Shown here piece after piece: positions 1 through 6,831 of a stretch of 10,258 bases of DNA. The DNA is from Acidobacteriota bacterium (lineage in GTDB: Bacteria > Acidobacteriota > UBA6911 > JACQSX01). The DNA lies in NCBI GenBank assembly GCA_016199665.1, contig JACQGG010000056.1, forward strand, positions 1 through 10,258. The letters run 5' to 3'. Positions within the stretch are counted from its first letter, which is position 1; each line of letters begins with the position of its first letter. The translations under genes and the position numbers were made by a program. A model generated the notes under the pieces. That model did not search any database, was not told where the DNA came from, and saw nothing but the letters and a program-made list of their open reading frames with translations.

Positions 1-115
1 CCTCGGGAGTCATTCCCGCAGGAAGGGGCGCAAAAACGGCCGACAAGAAAAGAACGATCCCCAGAACAAGGCCGATTTTCTGCCGGGGAGATCGGGTCAC
101 GGAACCGTCTGGCAC
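1..115 (-). CDS. DASS-type anion/dicarboxylate symporter, N-terminal fragment (runs off the left edge)
   Basis: Only the first 38 codons are present; the gene continues beyond the left edge. I read it by hand from a GTG at 113-115. The peptide begins VPDGSVTRSPRQKIGLVLGI and continues into a hydrophobic stretch ending in a PLPAGMTPE-like segment. A basic N-terminus, a KIGL start to the first membrane helix and a Pro-rich 'P.P.GM.PE' exit are typical of the first helix of the divalent anion:Na+ symporter (DASS/SLC13, CitT-like) family, which imports di- and tricarboxylates, sulfate or phosphate. An AGAGGA ribosome site lies 8 nt upstream, and an in-frame TAG four codons before the GTG excludes a longer start. 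A second in-frame GTG is codon 6. It follows the large fusion gene after 86 bp in the same direction, so co-transcription is possible. The family call rests on 38 residues only; another multi-pass transporter is the main alternative. Confidence 0.55.
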   Translation of the reverse strand, partial: MPDGSVTRSPRQKIGLVLGIVLFLSAVFAPLPAGMTPE

Positions 116-123
116 GCGATGAG

Positions 124-129
124 TCCTCT
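124..129 (-). promoter_or_regulatory. Ribosome binding site of the left-edge transporter gene
   Basis: On the minus strand AGAGGA sits 8 nt before the GTG at 113-115. The upstream frame is closed by a TAG, so this site fixes the GTG as the start of the partial gene. Confidence 0.55.
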
Positions 130-201
130 AGGATAGGCTACTTTGCCGGTGCAAAAGTCACCTTTTTTGGCGGTGGCTGTCAAATTCACGACGAACTTAG
201 T

Positions 202-3200
202 CTAGCGCGCCCGGCGGTGGAGCGGCTGGGATCCGATGTAGACTTCCCCCGACGTCCCGTGGATGGAGAGGATGTCACCCTTCTGAATGTGATGGCGCAC
301 TGCGCCCCCGGCATCCAGGATGACGGCCTCATGCTTCTTGGAGTCCACCTGCAGACCCAGGACGCTCATCACGGCGTAGAAACGCTTGTTCTCTATGCCA
401 TTGATGGCAACCGCGGCGTGCGACGTCGACCCTCCGCGGGCTGTCAAAAGCCCGTCAGCCGATATGATCATCGGGATATCGTCCGGAGTGGGATTCTCCA
501 CGACCAGCAACACCCCGTCCACGTCATTGCGGCCATTCAAATCTACCGCAGCCAACTCCTTCCGGTCGGCCTCGTCAAAAGCCACCAGTCCGCGAAAGCC
601 CCCGCCCCGGATCCCGATTCCGCGCCCTGCCGGCTTGCTGGAAGCAACAAAAGCACTGGCATCCTGGAAGATGCTGGTTTCCGCGGTTCGCGACTGCAGC
701 ACGCTCAGAGTACCCCGTTCCACGGTGAACTCAATCTCCTGGTCGGTTCCCATGAATCTCCGGAGTTTGGCAACGGTGTGCGTGAGTCGCCGCTCCAGCA
801 TGGGCATCAGGCTTCCCAGGGCGCCCACCGGGTGGAAGGAAGTGGAAACCGTCAGCCCGCCCACCAGATCATCGCCGACTGCGGAGAATTTGATTTCCCC
901 CTCAAATGTCCGGATTCCCCGATCGGTCATGTAGGTTCGCGGAATCACACCGGTCAGAGAGGCTTGGGTCTCGTCCATTCCCGCGCCCACGCTCTCGTTT
1001 TTCCTGTTTCCCGAGGCCATGACCTGCACCACGGCCGCGGTGTGCCAGCTATCAGAGATTCCCTTGATCACCCGATAGCGACGCGCGCGTTCCGTATTCC
1101 AGGAGTTGAACACCGCCTGGACGGCGCCCCACAGTTGCCTCATTGGATCGCTGAGAATTTGATCCAGGGGTTCGCCATAGCCTTGCTTTCGAATGAAGGT
1201 CTGCGTAGTTTCCGCGATTTCCTTCATGGCTTCCCACGGAAGATCGTACTTGTATTGAACCTTGTAACGGCGCTTGGTCTCCTCCACCAGGTGAAACGCT
1301 TCAACGTCCACGCCCCACGCGGCGGCGCTGTAGGTGGTGAGAAACCGCCGGTAGGCGTCGTAAGCGTACCACGGGTCATCTCGGGCCAGCGTTTCCACGA
1401 TGCGGTCATTGATGCCCGTGAAGACAACCGTGGAGAGTATTCCGGGCAGCGAAAAGACCGAGCTGCCCCGCACCGCCAACAGCAGCGGGTGTTCCGGGTC
1501 CCCGAATCGCATGGCAACGCCGCTGCTCCGCGAAAGGTCCTCCTCCAGAATCCGCAGATGAGCGGCAATTTCGTTTTCCAAATGCTGCGGGTCGGTCTGA
1601 TGGCGGCCGGCCCGGGAAAGAGCGGTCGGCAGGATAAAGCCGTCGCAGGTGGGAATGTTCAAATAACTGATATAGATCAACCCGCTGCCTTTGCCGCCGA
1701 ACTGGTCTCTCAGGTTTGACGCGCTGCCGGCACTCTCCACTCGCTCCCGGATTGCGGCTGCATGGGAAAGGTGGACAATGTCGTAAACGTCGGCCGCAGG
1801 CGGCGGGACTCCGATCGGGCACGAGCGGTCCGGAACATGATTCTGGATATGAGTTCTGGCAAGGTCGGAAAAGTGAACCATGGTGTTCAGGTCGTGCATG
1901 TAGCGCGTCATGTTGGCCAGAGCGGTGCGCAGCTCCGCCGGTTCCAGCCCAAGGCGCTGAGACGTTTTTTCATACGCGATGGTTGCCCGCTGGAGAATCT
2001 TGTGGTAGTTGCGCGAAATGCCCTCCAGGACGTTCATGACCTCGGCGTATGTCTTGCCGGAATCGGTCAGCATGGCTGCGAAATCCGAAAGCTCCCGGGA
2101 GAAAAGCCCATCGCAGTCCAGGTTGAGAATGCACCGCCCAATAATGTCCAGGCACTGGCCGAGTTGTACGCCTTGGTCGTCGTAGGCTGTTGCCACATGC
2201 CTCAAGGCGAGAAATCCAATCTCTTCCAACAGGCAGTCGAGCTGATACAGGTAGTAACGCTGCTCGGTGAATCCGCCCCGCCGGATGGCGTCATAAACAA
2301 CCTGCCGCAGCCGGCAGATGTTTGAAAATGTCTCAAAGAACTGCCCCGCTTCGTACGCGGCCAGCGCGGCCTCCAGCCCCCGAAATAACTCCTCCTGGTG
2401 CGCCTTCTGGATTTCCCGGATGAAGTTCTCCACCGAGTCCCGGGCGTCTTGTTCCACACCTTTCGGATTAAATCCGTCCTGGTCGGGCGCCAGAGCCGCC
2501 AGCGATTCCAGGCGGCGGGTGAACTGCGCCCCTCCGTCGGAGGGCCGGGAAAAGTCGCCGGCCTTTTTCATGAGAATGCGGAGATGCTGGTAATAGATCC
2601 ATCGGTTCCTGGCACGTATCCCTTCGCTCACCAGCGCCTCCAGTTCGTCCTGCAGGCTGCTCCCGAATTCACAGCGCAGCAGGCTTTCCGCGTAGGCGGC
2701 GCGCCATTCCTGGATCCGGGTGACGACCTCGGAAATCCCCAGGAGTTTTTCCAGGCCAAGTTCCACCCGTTCCACAATCCGGCGCGGAGTCTTGCGGCCT
2801 CTCGCCTGCACGTCGGCCGGCGAGGGAGTGTCAAAACCGAGCCGTGCAATCCCTTCGGTATTACCCGTCTGCAGGTAATCCAGGTAGGCCCTGGCCAGGG
2901 TGAGAGTCCTTTTCCCCAGCGCGTGATGGGCGCTGCGGCGCAATTCGTTGACAATAGAGCTTCCCCGGATGTGGATCTCCGCCAGGTCGATGGTGTCGTT
3001 CCACAGCTCGTCGATGACCTTGGGCCGCAGAATAATGCCCGACAGGTTGCGCACCAGAATGCGCGTGAGCAGGCGGTGCCGGCGCAAGAAGGGTCCATTC
3101 AGGAGCCGCACCAGTTGGGCGATCAAATTGCTCACTTCAGGCTGCAGGTTCCTCGCTTCCAGGAATGCCTCAAAGGGAAGGCTGCACAGTCGGGCCGCCA

Positions 3201-6200
3201 GGCAGCGAAGCCCGTAGACCACTTCGTTGCGGTTGACGCAGGCATTGATCCTCTCCAGCAGCGAGGCCATATCCCGAATTCGGGCAATCTGGATGGGCAC
3301 TGCCTGTTCGTCGCTGAGCTCAAAAAGTTCTTTTTCCAGATCCAGAGCCTCGCCGGAGAGCCCGCACACGGCGGCGATCTCCCGGTCGGTGTAGATTTTT
3401 CCAGGCGGAAACCGCCGCACTATGACGTTTTGCAATACGCCGCTCCGAACCGCGTGGACCCTCAGTGTTTCACCCGCCAGGTACGGGGCGACCAGAAAAT
3501 CCTGTCCCCGGAAGATGCGGTTGTTGATAATTCCAAAGCGTCTTGCCTTGGCGGCCATCCGGGTCTTGGTGGTGAGGTAGCGCTGCAGTGCTTCCGTTTT
3601 GTTCGAGGCTGTGCCGCTGACATACACGCGGTAGAACGCCAGGTCGAGTGCCGCGATTTGTTCCTCCTCTTCCCTAGTGAAGAGTGCCTCCGGGACCGCC
3701 CCGACCGCTTCCTGCCAGACTCCGGGCAATGGGGTGAGCGGCCTCGCGTCAGCCGTGCGGCCCGAGGGGAGGCGCGGCGAAAGATCTCCAGACAGGCCCA
3801 AGGCGCCGGTCTGCCCCGGTGTCCGGACACTGCCGGTTTTCTCTGCCGCCTGAGCCGCCGGGGGAACGGCAGGCTGGGTTTCAGCCGGCGCCGCAACGGC
3901 CAGGGACAAAGATTTTTCGCCGGTGTAAATGGAGGTCATGCTTCGCAGCACCTGGTACAAAGGCTTCCCCTCGCTCTCCAGAATCTGGTTTACCTGCCGG
4001 AGCGCGCTCACATAGTCGGAAAATCGACTGCCTGCGATGGGTACGCGATAGGTCGCCGCCAGGCGGTCGATGATGCTGAGCATCTCCTCCCGGAGAATCT
4101 CGTAAAGCTGCTTTCGCTGTACGTGCGCCACCGCGCGCGCCAGCGCCAGAGACACCGACAGCATGGCGTTCATGCCCAGATTTTGTTTGCGCTGCATCAG
4201 CCGAACGCCATCCTCCTCGGAAGCCTGCGGCCCGAACTTGCCCCGCCGCCGGGCCAAATGCAGCTCCAGTTGGAGAAGAGCGCGATCGATGCTGCCGAGC
4301 GTTTGTGTGGCGACATTGCGACCTTCGAAGTAGGGCGCGATCGTCTGGCGCACGTTGTCGACCGCATTGAGGCATCCCTTTCCCTGATAGCGCTGCGCGC
4401 GGGTAAAAAGAGCGGTCAGCGCTTCATCGCCGGCGCGAATCCGGGATGCGGGAACCTCCTTCCTGAACGCATAGACTCCCGGTTCCACCTGCTGAAAGAA
4501 AGGCGAGCATCGCTGGATGACCTCGGTGTGCTCGGCATACTCTACCAGGCTGTCCACCAGGTGCACCGCTTCTCCGGTTCCGGCTGAGGTCCCCAGGGGC
4601 GTGGCTCCATTGAAGGTGAGGTGGACTCCGGAGTCCGGGAGATGGAGTTCAACCTCTACGCCGACGGTTGGAATGCCCGCGTTGGTCGGCTCCTCGTAGG
4701 CGCTGATTTTTCGAATCACCGCTTTCTGGTCGTCTGCAACCACGGGCGGGCTCTTGATTTCCGCCAGCTTGTCTATCAGGACAGGCACGGCTTGATACTT
4801 GACCAGCCGCTCTGTGTTGGCGCCGCCCCCGGCCTTGAGGCCGAGGGCATTGGCCGCCAGCGCAATGTGAGCTTCCATCGTGTCGTTGGGACTCTTGGAG
4901 CGGTGGGAGACCACCAGCTCCAGATTCTTGCCCAGCGCCACAAGCATCGCCAGCAGGGTTTCGTAAAGAGAACCGATCTGGTTGGCCTTGATCAGCGCCG
5001 TATTGATCAGACCCTGGCCGGCGGCGATCTCGATGGTCCGGTCGTTGGTCGTGACCAGGTCGTCCCCGATCACGAAGATTCTGTCCCCCAGGGCGTGCAG
5101 CAATTTTTTCCAACCCTCCGGGTCGTCTTCCGCGAAGCCGTCTTCAATGGACAGGATGGGAATTTCGTACTTCTGGATCGCCTGCGTGTAAATTTCCAAA
5201 ACGCCGTCCCGGTCAAGAACGGTCCGGGCCTTGTCCCGCCAGAAAAGGTACATTCCCACGCTGTCGGGCATGTTGAACTCGGAGCGGTAGGCGTTCTCCA
5301 GCTCGCTCATCGCGGGGTCCAGGGCCACGGCGACATCGATGCCGGGGCGGTAGCCGCATTCCTCGATCGCCTGCTTCATCATGGTCCAAAGCCGGACCTC
5401 GGGAAGGGGATAGCTTCCTCTTTCAATATAGGGCGCGAGGCCTCCTTCCAGTCCGATGCCCATCACCCGGCATCCCTCTTCTTTCTCGATGATCTCCTTC
5501 AGGCGATTCTGGAGCCTCACCGTCATCTCCTGCGCTTCCTGGTAATCCGGGGCGCCCAGGATCAGGAACATAGCCTCCTGCATGCTGACGTTGGATTCCG
5601 GATAGTCCTTCTCGGTATGCCGCCCCCCCATGCCGCAATTCCGGAATTGCCACGGGGCGGCCACCGGGCCCAGGCTGGGATGGTTGGCCTGCTGCATCCT
5701 CCCTTGCAGCATGCGCTGCTTGATCTGCGCGGCAGTCGTGTGCCAGTCGGAGACCTTGGCCACCGCTCGCGCTGCTTGCTGCGCGGACCGTTCGCGCTCA
5801 CGGAACGCTGCGTACTTTCCGGGGTCCGCCAGCAGGAAATCCAGCAACGTCACGACGCCGATGCCGAGCAGGAGCCTTCCTGCATGGATCATCACGGTCG
5901 CGCCGGAAAAAAGACCTCCGGCGATCAACAGCAGGGCGGGGAGGAGCGCAGCCCACGCGGCGTTGCGGCTCGCCTGCGGGCCTGCCGCCGCAACGGCCAG
6001 GTTATAGGGGGCGTCCGGATAGTAGTTCAGTCCCTCCTTCTTGATGCCGTCGCATCGTCCGTAGGGCGCGAGCGCAAACACGCCGGCGTAGTAGAGAAGA
6101 CGGGGTAAAAAAGGTTTCGCAAGCTGGCGTGACACCTCATCCAGCACCGCCGGATTCAGTGCGTTCAGCCTGGCCGCCTTCAGGAAATGGCCGATCTCGT

Positions 6201-6678
6201 GGAGAGCGACGCCGGTGTGAAAACTGCAGTACATAAACAGCGCTGAAATCAGAGTCTCCGGGCTCAGGAAGATAAAGCGCAAAATATCGGCCTTCAACGC
6301 CCCGCTCGAAGGCAAGGCCAAAACCGAGGAGATAAAGGCGACGTGAAAGGACACCAGGATGTGATTGGCGATGACCCAGCCTTCGTGCAGGGGGCAGCGC
6401 GGCGGGGAATCCGCCGGAGGCGGGTCCGCCCGGAACATCCCGTCCCATAAGCGCCGTCGCCGAGACTGCGATTTCGGCACGCCCGCTGCAATGAGCGAAG
6501 GCCTGCCGTTGGATTTGGACCGCTTCAGCGCTTCATAACACACCGCCGCTGCAGCAGATGCCTTGTGAGAAAAGCGGGCCAGGGTCGAGTGCGCCGAACC
6601 TTTGACCCTCCCCGCCATAGTGTTTGATACGCCACGATTCCCGCTATCGACCATCTTACTCCCCGGCTGATCCCACAT
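202..6678 (-). CDS. Giant fusion: M50-like membrane protease + circularly permuted enolase + helical region + PPDK ATP-grasp/phosphohistidine half
   Basis: One uninterrupted frame of 2158 codons, ending in TAG. Residues count from the outermost ATG at 6678. Order: poorly conserved Arg/Ser/Ala-rich leader (1-95); M50/S2P-like membrane domain with HEIGH at 160-164 (about 100-295); enolase barrel (about 343-640); enolase capping domain (about 655-862); Pro/Ala-rich linker (about 925-988); unrecognised helical region (about 989-1640); PPDK-type ATP-binding domain (about 1655-2003); phosphohistidine swivel domain (about 2045-2150) with GGSTSHAA and His2087. Enolases are usually about 430 residues and PPDK about 870; here the PPDK PEP/pyruvate barrel is absent. 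The membrane domain probably holds the rest at the inner membrane. No ribosome site precedes the 6678 ATG, whereas GGGGAG lies 4 nt before the in-frame ATG at 6654, so the true product may be 8 residues shorter. The NrfD gene ends 153 bp upstream, so the gene may have its own promoter. Domain calls are strong; overall function is unknown. Confidence 0.93.
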   Translation of the reverse strand: MWDQPGSKMVDSGNRGVSNTMAGRVKGSAHSTLARFSHKASAAAAVCYEALKRSKSNGRPSLIAAGVPKSQSRRRRLWDGMFRADPPPADSPPRCPLHEGWVIANHILVSFHVAFISSVLALPSSGALKADILRFIFLSPETLISALFMYCSFHTGVALHEIGHFLKAARLNALNPAVLDEVSRQLAKPFLPRLLYYAGVFALAPYGRCDGIKKEGLNYYPDAPYNLAVAAAGPQASRNAAWAALLPALLLIAGGLFSGATVMIHAGRLLLGIGVVTLLDFLLADPGKYAAFRERERSAQQAARAVAKVSDWHTTAAQIKQRMLQGRMQQANHPSLGPVAAPWQFRNCGMGGRHTEKDYPESNVSMQEAMFLILGAPDYQEAQEMTVRLQNRLKEIIEKEEGCRVMGIGLEGGLAPYIERGSYPLPEVRLWTMMKQAIEECGYRPGIDVAVALDPAMSELENAYRSEFNMPDSVGMYLFWRDKARTVLDRDGVLEIYTQAIQKYEIPILSIEDGFAEDDPEGWKKLLHALGDRIFVIGDDLVTTNDRTIEIAAGQGLINTALIKANQIGSLYETLLAMLVALGKNLELVVSHRSKSPNDTMEAHIALAANALGLKAGGGANTERLVKYQAVPVLIDKLAEIKSPPVVADDQKAVIRKISAYEEPTNAGIPTVGVEVELHLPDSGVHLTFNGATPLGTSAGTGEAVHLVDSLVEYAEHTEVIQRCSPFFQQVEPGVYAFRKEVPASRIRAGDEALTALFTRAQRYQGKGCLNAVDNVRQTIAPYFEGRNVATQTLGSIDRALLQLELHLARRRGKFGPQASEEDGVRLMQRKQNLGMNAMLSVSLALARAVAHVQRKQLYEILREEMLSIIDRLAATYRVPIAGSRFSDYVSALRQVNQILESEGKPLYQVLRSMTSIYTGEKSLSLAVAAPAETQPAVPPAAQAAEKTGSVRTPGQTGALGLSGDLSPRLPSGRTADARPLTPLPGVWQEAVGAVPEALFTREEEEQIAALDLAFYRVYVSGTASNKTEALQRYLTTKTRMAAKARRFGIINNRIFRGQDFLVAPYLAGETLRVHAVRSGVLQNVIVRRFPPGKIYTDREIAAVCGLSGEALDLEKELFELSDEQAVPIQIARIRDMASLLERINACVNRNEVVYGLRCLAARLCSLPFEAFLEARNLQPEVSNLIAQLVRLLNGPFLRRHRLLTRILVRNLSGIILRPKVIDELWNDTIDLAEIHIRGSSIVNELRRSAHHALGKRTLTLARAYLDYLQTGNTEGIARLGFDTPSPADVQARGRKTPRRIVERVELGLEKLLGISEVVTRIQEWRAAYAESLLRCEFGSSLQDELEALVSEGIRARNRWIYYQHLRILMKKAGDFSRPSDGGAQFTRRLESLAALAPDQDGFNPKGVEQDARDSVENFIREIQKAHQEELFRGLEAALAAYEAGQFFETFSNICRLRQVVYDAIRRGGFTEQRYYLYQLDCLLEEIGFLALRHVATAYDDQGVQLGQCLDIIGRCILNLDCDGLFSRELSDFAAMLTDSGKTYAEVMNVLEGISRNYHKILQRATIAYEKTSQRLGLEPAELRTALANMTRYMHDLNTMVHFSDLARTHIQNHVPDRSCPIGVPPPAADVYDIVHLSHAAAIRERVESAGSASNLRDQFGGKGSGLIYISYLNIPTCDGFILPTALSRAGRHQTDPQHLENEIAAHLRILEEDLSRSSGVAMRFGDPEHPLLLAVRGSSVFSLPGILSTVVFTGINDRIVETLARDDPWYAYDAYRRFLTTYSAAAWGVDVEAFHLVEETKRRYKVQYKYDLPWEAMKEIAETTQTFIRKQGYGEPLDQILSDPMRQLWGAVQAVFNSWNTERARRYRVIKGISDSWHTAAVVQVMASGNRKNESVGAGMDETQASLTGVIPRTYMTDRGIRTFEGEIKFSAVGDDLVGGLTVSTSFHPVGALGSLMPMLERRLTHTVAKLRRFMGTDQEIEFTVERGTLSVLQSRTAETSIFQDASAFVASSKPAGRGIGIRGGGFRGLVAFDEADRKELAAVDLNGRNDVDGVLLVVENPTPDDIPMIISADGLLTARGGSTSHAAVAINGIENKRFYAVMSVLGLQVDSKKHEAVILDAGGAVRHHIQKGDILSIHGTSGEVYIGSQPLHRRAR
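229..546 (-). other. Domain: phosphohistidine swivel domain (PEP-utilising mobile domain)
   Basis: Residues about 2045-2150 of the fusion. GGSTSHAAVAI at 2082-2092 is the phosphohistidine signature of PPDK ('GGMTSHAAVVAR'); His2087 is the expected phosphoryl carrier. Thr2085, two residues before it, occupies the position that regulatory proteins phosphorylate in PPDK. A 'KGD.LSIHGTSGEVYIG' segment closes the fold, as in the 'G..ITIDG..G.VY.G' end of this domain. The protein stops about 8 residues later. In PPDK and PEP synthase a PEP/pyruvate-binding barrel of roughly 350 residues follows; it is missing here, and the 86 bp after the stop code for nothing recognisable. The next gene is a transporter, so the loss is not a simple frameshift in the window. 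Confidence 0.9.
670..1716 (-). other. Domain: PPDK/PEP-synthase-type ATP-binding domain
   Basis: Residues about 1655-2003 of the fusion. It follows the N-terminal nucleotide-binding part of pyruvate phosphate dikinase almost motif by motif. FGGKGSGL with Lys1663 matches 'LGGKGANL' (Lys22 of the Clostridium symbiosum enzyme). LLAVRGSSVFSLPGILSTVV with Arg1737 matches 'LVSVRSGA..SMPGMMDTVL' (Arg92). AYDAYRRFL at 1772-1780 and the following WGVD match 'AYDSYRRFI...GVD'. EIEFTVERGTLSVLQSRTA with Glu1983, Gln1995 and Arg1997 matches 'DIEFTIERGKLYMLQTRNG' (Glu323, Gln335). These residues bind ATP and the metal and help transfer phosphate to the swivel histidine, so nucleotide chemistry looks intact. 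The resemblance is to PPDK more than to PEP synthase. Confidence 0.9.
1759..3714 (-). other. Unrecognised, mainly helical region between the enolase and dikinase parts
   Basis: Residues about 989-1640 of the fusion, preceded by a Pro/Ala/Thr-rich linker (about 925-988) that probably separates two folded halves. I recognise no catalytic motif. A short mixed stretch (about 1055-1092, VAPYLAGETLRVHAVRSG) is followed by long amphipathic segments rich in Leu, Arg and Glu, suggesting an all-helical or coiled scaffold. Scattered Cys residues (1147, 1159, 1165, 1455, 1482, 1509, 1516, 1522) do not form an obvious metal motif. PPDK-type dikinases with other acceptors (rifampin phosphotransferase, glucan water dikinase) carry a separate acceptor domain, so this could hold the phosphoryl acceptor site. 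That is inference. Confidence 0.5.
4093..4716 (-). other. Domain: enolase N-terminal (capping) domain, placed after the barrel
   Basis: Residues about 655-862 of the fusion. GIPTVGVEVEL at 668-678 matches the 'GNPTVEVEV' strand that opens normal enolases. GTSAGTGEA at 696-704 matches the 'GASTG..EA' active-site loop and keeps the Mg-coordinating Ser (Ser698). RYQGKGCLNAVDNV at 763-776 matches 'RY.GKGV..AV.NVN'. The helix with NLGMNAMLSVSLALARAVA (833-851) matches 'LGANAILGVSLA.A.AAA' and ends with LYEIL ('LY.YL'). A Lys/Arg-rich insertion at about 808-832 replaces the 'LDGT.NK' stretch. The domain sits C-terminal to the barrel and only about 15 residues after it, so the natural N- and C-termini have been joined. 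The Arg of the usual 'SRGNPT' is replaced. Confidence 0.87.
4759..5652 (-). other. Domain: enolase catalytic (TIM-type) barrel, placed first in a circular permutation
   Basis: Residues about 343-640 of the fusion. Enolase interconverts 2-phosphoglycerate and PEP. The landmarks run in the normal barrel order: GGRH with His354 (GG.HA.N of enolase), SMQEAM with Gln367/Glu368 (QEFM), LEGGLAP with Glu411 (DEGGFAP, proton donor), ALDPAMSE with Asp454 (Mg ligand), LSIEDGFAEDD with Glu512 (Mg ligand), GDDLVTTN with Asp539/540 (Mg ligand), LIKANQIGS with Lys564 (catalytic base), SHRS at 591-594 (phosphate and carboxylate binding) and LKAGG with Lys615. All the usual catalytic positions are therefore filled. 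Differences include Leu for Asp before Glu411, SHRSKSPND for SHRSGETED, and a short insertion after His354. In ordinary enolases this barrel follows the N-terminal domain; here it precedes it. Confidence 0.9.
5794..6381 (-). other. Domain: M50/site-2-protease-like membrane metalloprotease
   Basis: Residues about 100-295 of the fusion. Several hydrophobic segments are visible (about 101-121, 131-152, 227-254, 262-284). HEIGH at 160-164, lying in or beside a membrane segment, is the zinc HExxH of M50 intramembrane proteases. AAAGP at 231-234 followed by a small-residue helix matches the 'AGP..N' element that follows in S2P-like proteins. The third element, usually LDGG or NPDG with a zinc-binding Asp, is not clear; the nearest candidates are Asp280 in TLLDF and Asp285 in LADPGK. 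The domain could cleave a membrane substrate, or could be a protease-derived anchor with lost or altered activity. The zinc pair His160/His164 and Glu161 are intact. Confidence 0.75.
6659..6664 (-). promoter_or_regulatory. Candidate ribosome binding site for the fusion gene (favours ATG at 6654)
   Basis: GGGGAG on the minus strand, 4 nt before an in-frame ATG at 6652-6654 (codon 9 of the longest frame). No comparable site precedes the ATG at 6676-6678. The spacing is a little short, so the choice of start stays open. Confidence 0.4.
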
Positions 6679-6747
6679 TGCAGCGCCACGGGATCCTGCA
6701 ACAGAACAACCTCGGCGCCGACAAGAAGATATTCCTTTTTGTCTGTT

Positions 6748-6762
6748 GATTGAAGTTCAATC
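6748..6762. promoter_or_regulatory. Perfect 7-bp inverted repeat upstream of the fusion gene, candidate operator
   Basis: GATTGAA, one central base, TTCAATC: a perfect dyad in the 153-bp gap between the NrfD gene and the fusion gene, 70-94 bp before its possible starts. It is AT-rich in a GC-rich context and has no following T-run, so it looks more like a dimeric regulator site than a terminator. I see no convincing -10/-35 pair beside it. Confidence 0.35.
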
Positions 6763-6831
6763 GGGAGCAATGAAGCGACCCGCCACTCACCCCAGGTGTC
6801 ATGCCGACGGGTTGTCAATCCCCAAAGTGGG

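Noticed and set aside
217..1719. Plus-strand open frame of 500 codons
   Set aside because: Antisense to the dikinase part, which carries the intact PPDK motifs; no protein features of its own.
2398..4587. Plus-strand open frame of 729 codons
   Set aside because: It lies wholly opposite the fusion gene. Its composition (rich in Arg, Gly, His, Gln and Pro, no motifs) is that of an antisense shadow of a high-GC gene, whereas the minus frame has clear enolase motifs at the same place.
4621..6108. Plus-strand open frame of 495 codons
   Set aside because: Antisense to the enolase and M50 domains, with no recognisable domain; a shadow frame.
6790..6818. TTGACA -35-like box after the NrfD stop on the minus strand
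   Set aside because: At the 17-bp spacing the -10 position reads CTGGGG, so there is no matching -10 element.
6821..6831. Possible terminator after the NrfD-like gene (CCCA-AAG-TGGG)
   Set aside because: The stem is only 4 bp and no T-run follows on the minus strand.
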